Source: Bacteroidales bacterium
Lineage (GTDB): Bacteria; Bacteroidota; Bacteroidia; Bacteroidales; WCHB1-69
Assembly: GCA_017617445.1 (NCBI GenBank)
Contig: JAFZWE010000033.1
Coordinates: 1 to 49,468 of the forward strand
Direction: 5' to 3'
DNA: 49,468 bases
The position numbers were made by a program, and so were the translations under genes. The notes under the pieces were generated by a model. The model saw nothing but the letters and a program-made list of their open reading frames with translations. It did not search any database and was not told the DNA's origin. The first letter of the stretch is position 1. Every line of letters starts with the position of its first letter. Of this stretch, positions 48,600-49,468 are shown piece by piece.

Positions 48600-49468
48600 A
48601 TGAAAAAGTTTGTAGCATTATTGGTTATCTTGGTGATGGGTCTGACTGCTGTCATGGCACAGTCTGCCGCCAAATTGAATTATCAGGCAGTGGTTCGTAG
48701 TAGCGAAAACCACTTGGCAAGCAATGAAACAGTGAATGTGACCATTGACATTAAGGTGGGTGGCACCACGGTGTATTCCGAAACCCATGCCAGTGTGAAC
48801 ACCAACATCAACGGTTTGCTGAACCTGGTTATCGGAGAATCTTCCACCCCCCACACTGGCGATTTCTCCGCTATTGACTGGGCCAACGCCACCATCGACG
48901 CTACCATCGTCTGGGGTAGCAACACCGTTACCACCAGCAATCCTGTCAATGCCGTTCCTTTCGCCCTCAGCACCGACTGTAGTTCAGTGGTCAACTGCGT
49001 GGATGACGCCATCGGTGACGGCGGCTCTACCACCAACAACGCCATCGACACCGTCATCAACAACCACCTCGCCGAATACGAAATTAAAAACTGCGGCGAT
49101 GTGACCAACTGCGTGAAGACTGAGATCGCCGATGGCAGCTCAGAACTCAATCACGCTATTGATACCGTGGTCAGCAACATTGTACGCGACAGCTTGGTTC
49201 CTTACACCATCAAGAACTGTGGTGATGTGACTGATTGTGTGAAGACTGAGATCGCCGATGGCAGCTCAGAACTCAACCACGCCATTGACACCGTGATTGC
49301 CAACAACATCCACGACAGCTTGGTTCCTTACACCATCAAGAACTGCGGCGATGTGACTGATTGTGTGAAGACTGAGATCGCCGATGGCAGCTCAGAACTC
49401 AACCACGCCATTGACACCGTGATTGCCAACAACATCCACGACAGCTTGGTTCCTTACACCATCAAGAA
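48600..49468 (+). CDS. secreted tail-fibre-like surface protein with 42-residue repeats (cut by window edge)
   Basis: An open frame from ATG 48600 runs past the window end (289 codons seen). The signal peptide is MKKFVALLVILVMGLTAVMAQ. Residues about 25-125 match a Bacteroidota N-terminal module (KLNYQAVVRSSENHL, VYSETHASVNTNINGLLNLVIG, PVNAVPFALS). Then 42-residue tandem repeats begin, each with NCGDVTDCVKTEIADGSSEL and a VPYTIK end. The missing C-terminus may carry a FISUMP or other ligand domain. It is probably co-transcribed with the FISUMP gene. Confidence 0.75.
   Translation, partial: MKKFVALLVILVMGLTAVMAQSAAKLNYQAVVRSSENHLASNETVNVTIDIKVGGTTVYSETHASVNTNINGLLNLVIGESSTPHTGDFSAIDWANATIDATIVWGSNTVTTSNPVNAVPFALSTDCSSVVNCVDDAIGDGGSTTNNAIDTVINNHLAEYEIKNCGDVTNCVKTEIADGSSELNHAIDTVVSNIVRDSLVPYTIKNCGDVTDCVKTEIADGSSELNHAIDTVIANNIHDSLVPYTIKNCGDVTDCVKTEIADGSSELNHAIDTVIANNIHDSLVPYTIK
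49089..49466 (+). repeat. 126-bp tandem repeat (three units seen)
   Basis: Units begin at 49089, 49215 and 49341, each 126 bp (42 codons). The second and third are nearly identical, the first is more diverged. The array continues beyond the window. Confidence 0.92.

Overview
The window reads as chromosomal DNA of a bacterium of the order Bacteroidales (phylum Bacteroidota). Several independent signs agree. Two secreted proteins end in type IX secretion (Por) C-terminal sorting domains. The recurrent promoter element is the Bacteroidota -7 box TAnnTTTG, found ahead of about sixteen genes or RNAs, in the best cases with a TTG/TTTG -33 box 19-21 nt upstream. Fibrobacter-major-paralogue (FISUMP) surface domains and lipoproteins with short lipoboxes are also present. 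GC content is moderate, with AT-rich intergenic regions. I cannot name a genus.

Layout. 1-4.3 kb: tail of an unknown gene, then a polyprenyl synthase-mrdA-rodA cluster (isoprenoid carrier and rod-shape peptidoglycan synthesis). 4.3-9.1 kb: a small lipoprotein; the pyrH-2TM-frr-gcvH run; a T9SS-exported protein; a ROK sugar kinase/regulator. 9.1-13.2 kb (minus): a three-gene heterodisulfide-reductase-like Fe-S cluster running directly into pyrC. 13.2-17.4 kb (minus): radC, a DUF58 protein and two secreted proteins. 17.7-22.4 kb (minus): an archaeal-type gatE-hldA-ogt-thioesterase operon and coaE. 22.5-32.6 kb: a periplasmic HMA protein, then minus-strand dnaN, clpC, an M50-type protease/acyltransferase/secreted enzyme operon, rny, a candidate 6S RNA, zapA and a coiled-coil partner. 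32.7-34.3 kb: a membrane Ser/Thr kinase whose C-terminus is a FISUMP/C-type-lectin-like domain resembling the variable region of a diversity-generating retroelement target, followed immediately by a palindrome. 34.4-38.7 kb (minus): duplicated acid phosphatase, methyltransferase, flippase, YciO and the SRP RNA. 38.8-42.8 kb: nadB facing a Nudix/winged-helix NrtR-like regulator and a vWA plus macro-like fusion, with two matching palindromic operators between them. 42.9-49.5 kb: uvrB, a lipoprotein and a T9SS phosphodiesterase-fold protein (minus), then two co-directional surface proteins, the last cut by the window edge inside 42-residue repeats.

How it fits together. Most of the window is core chromosome: cell wall, nucleotide and coenzyme synthesis, replication clamp, proteostasis, RNA turnover. 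Two places stand out. The first is the kinase with an apparently diversifiable sensor domain on its C-terminus; its topology (kinase, two-helix membrane hairpin, lectin-like domain) places sensor and kinase on the same, cytoplasmic, side. No reverse transcriptase or template repeat lies in the window, so retroelement diversification is a hypothesis. The second is the NAD module: nadB, a Nudix regulator with an intact Nudix box, twin operators TTGCGTA-N5-TAC(G/A)CAA spaced 50 bp apart, and an unusual vWA-macro-like protein likely co-transcribed with the regulator. No CRISPR array, insertion sequence, prophage or tRNA gene was recognised.
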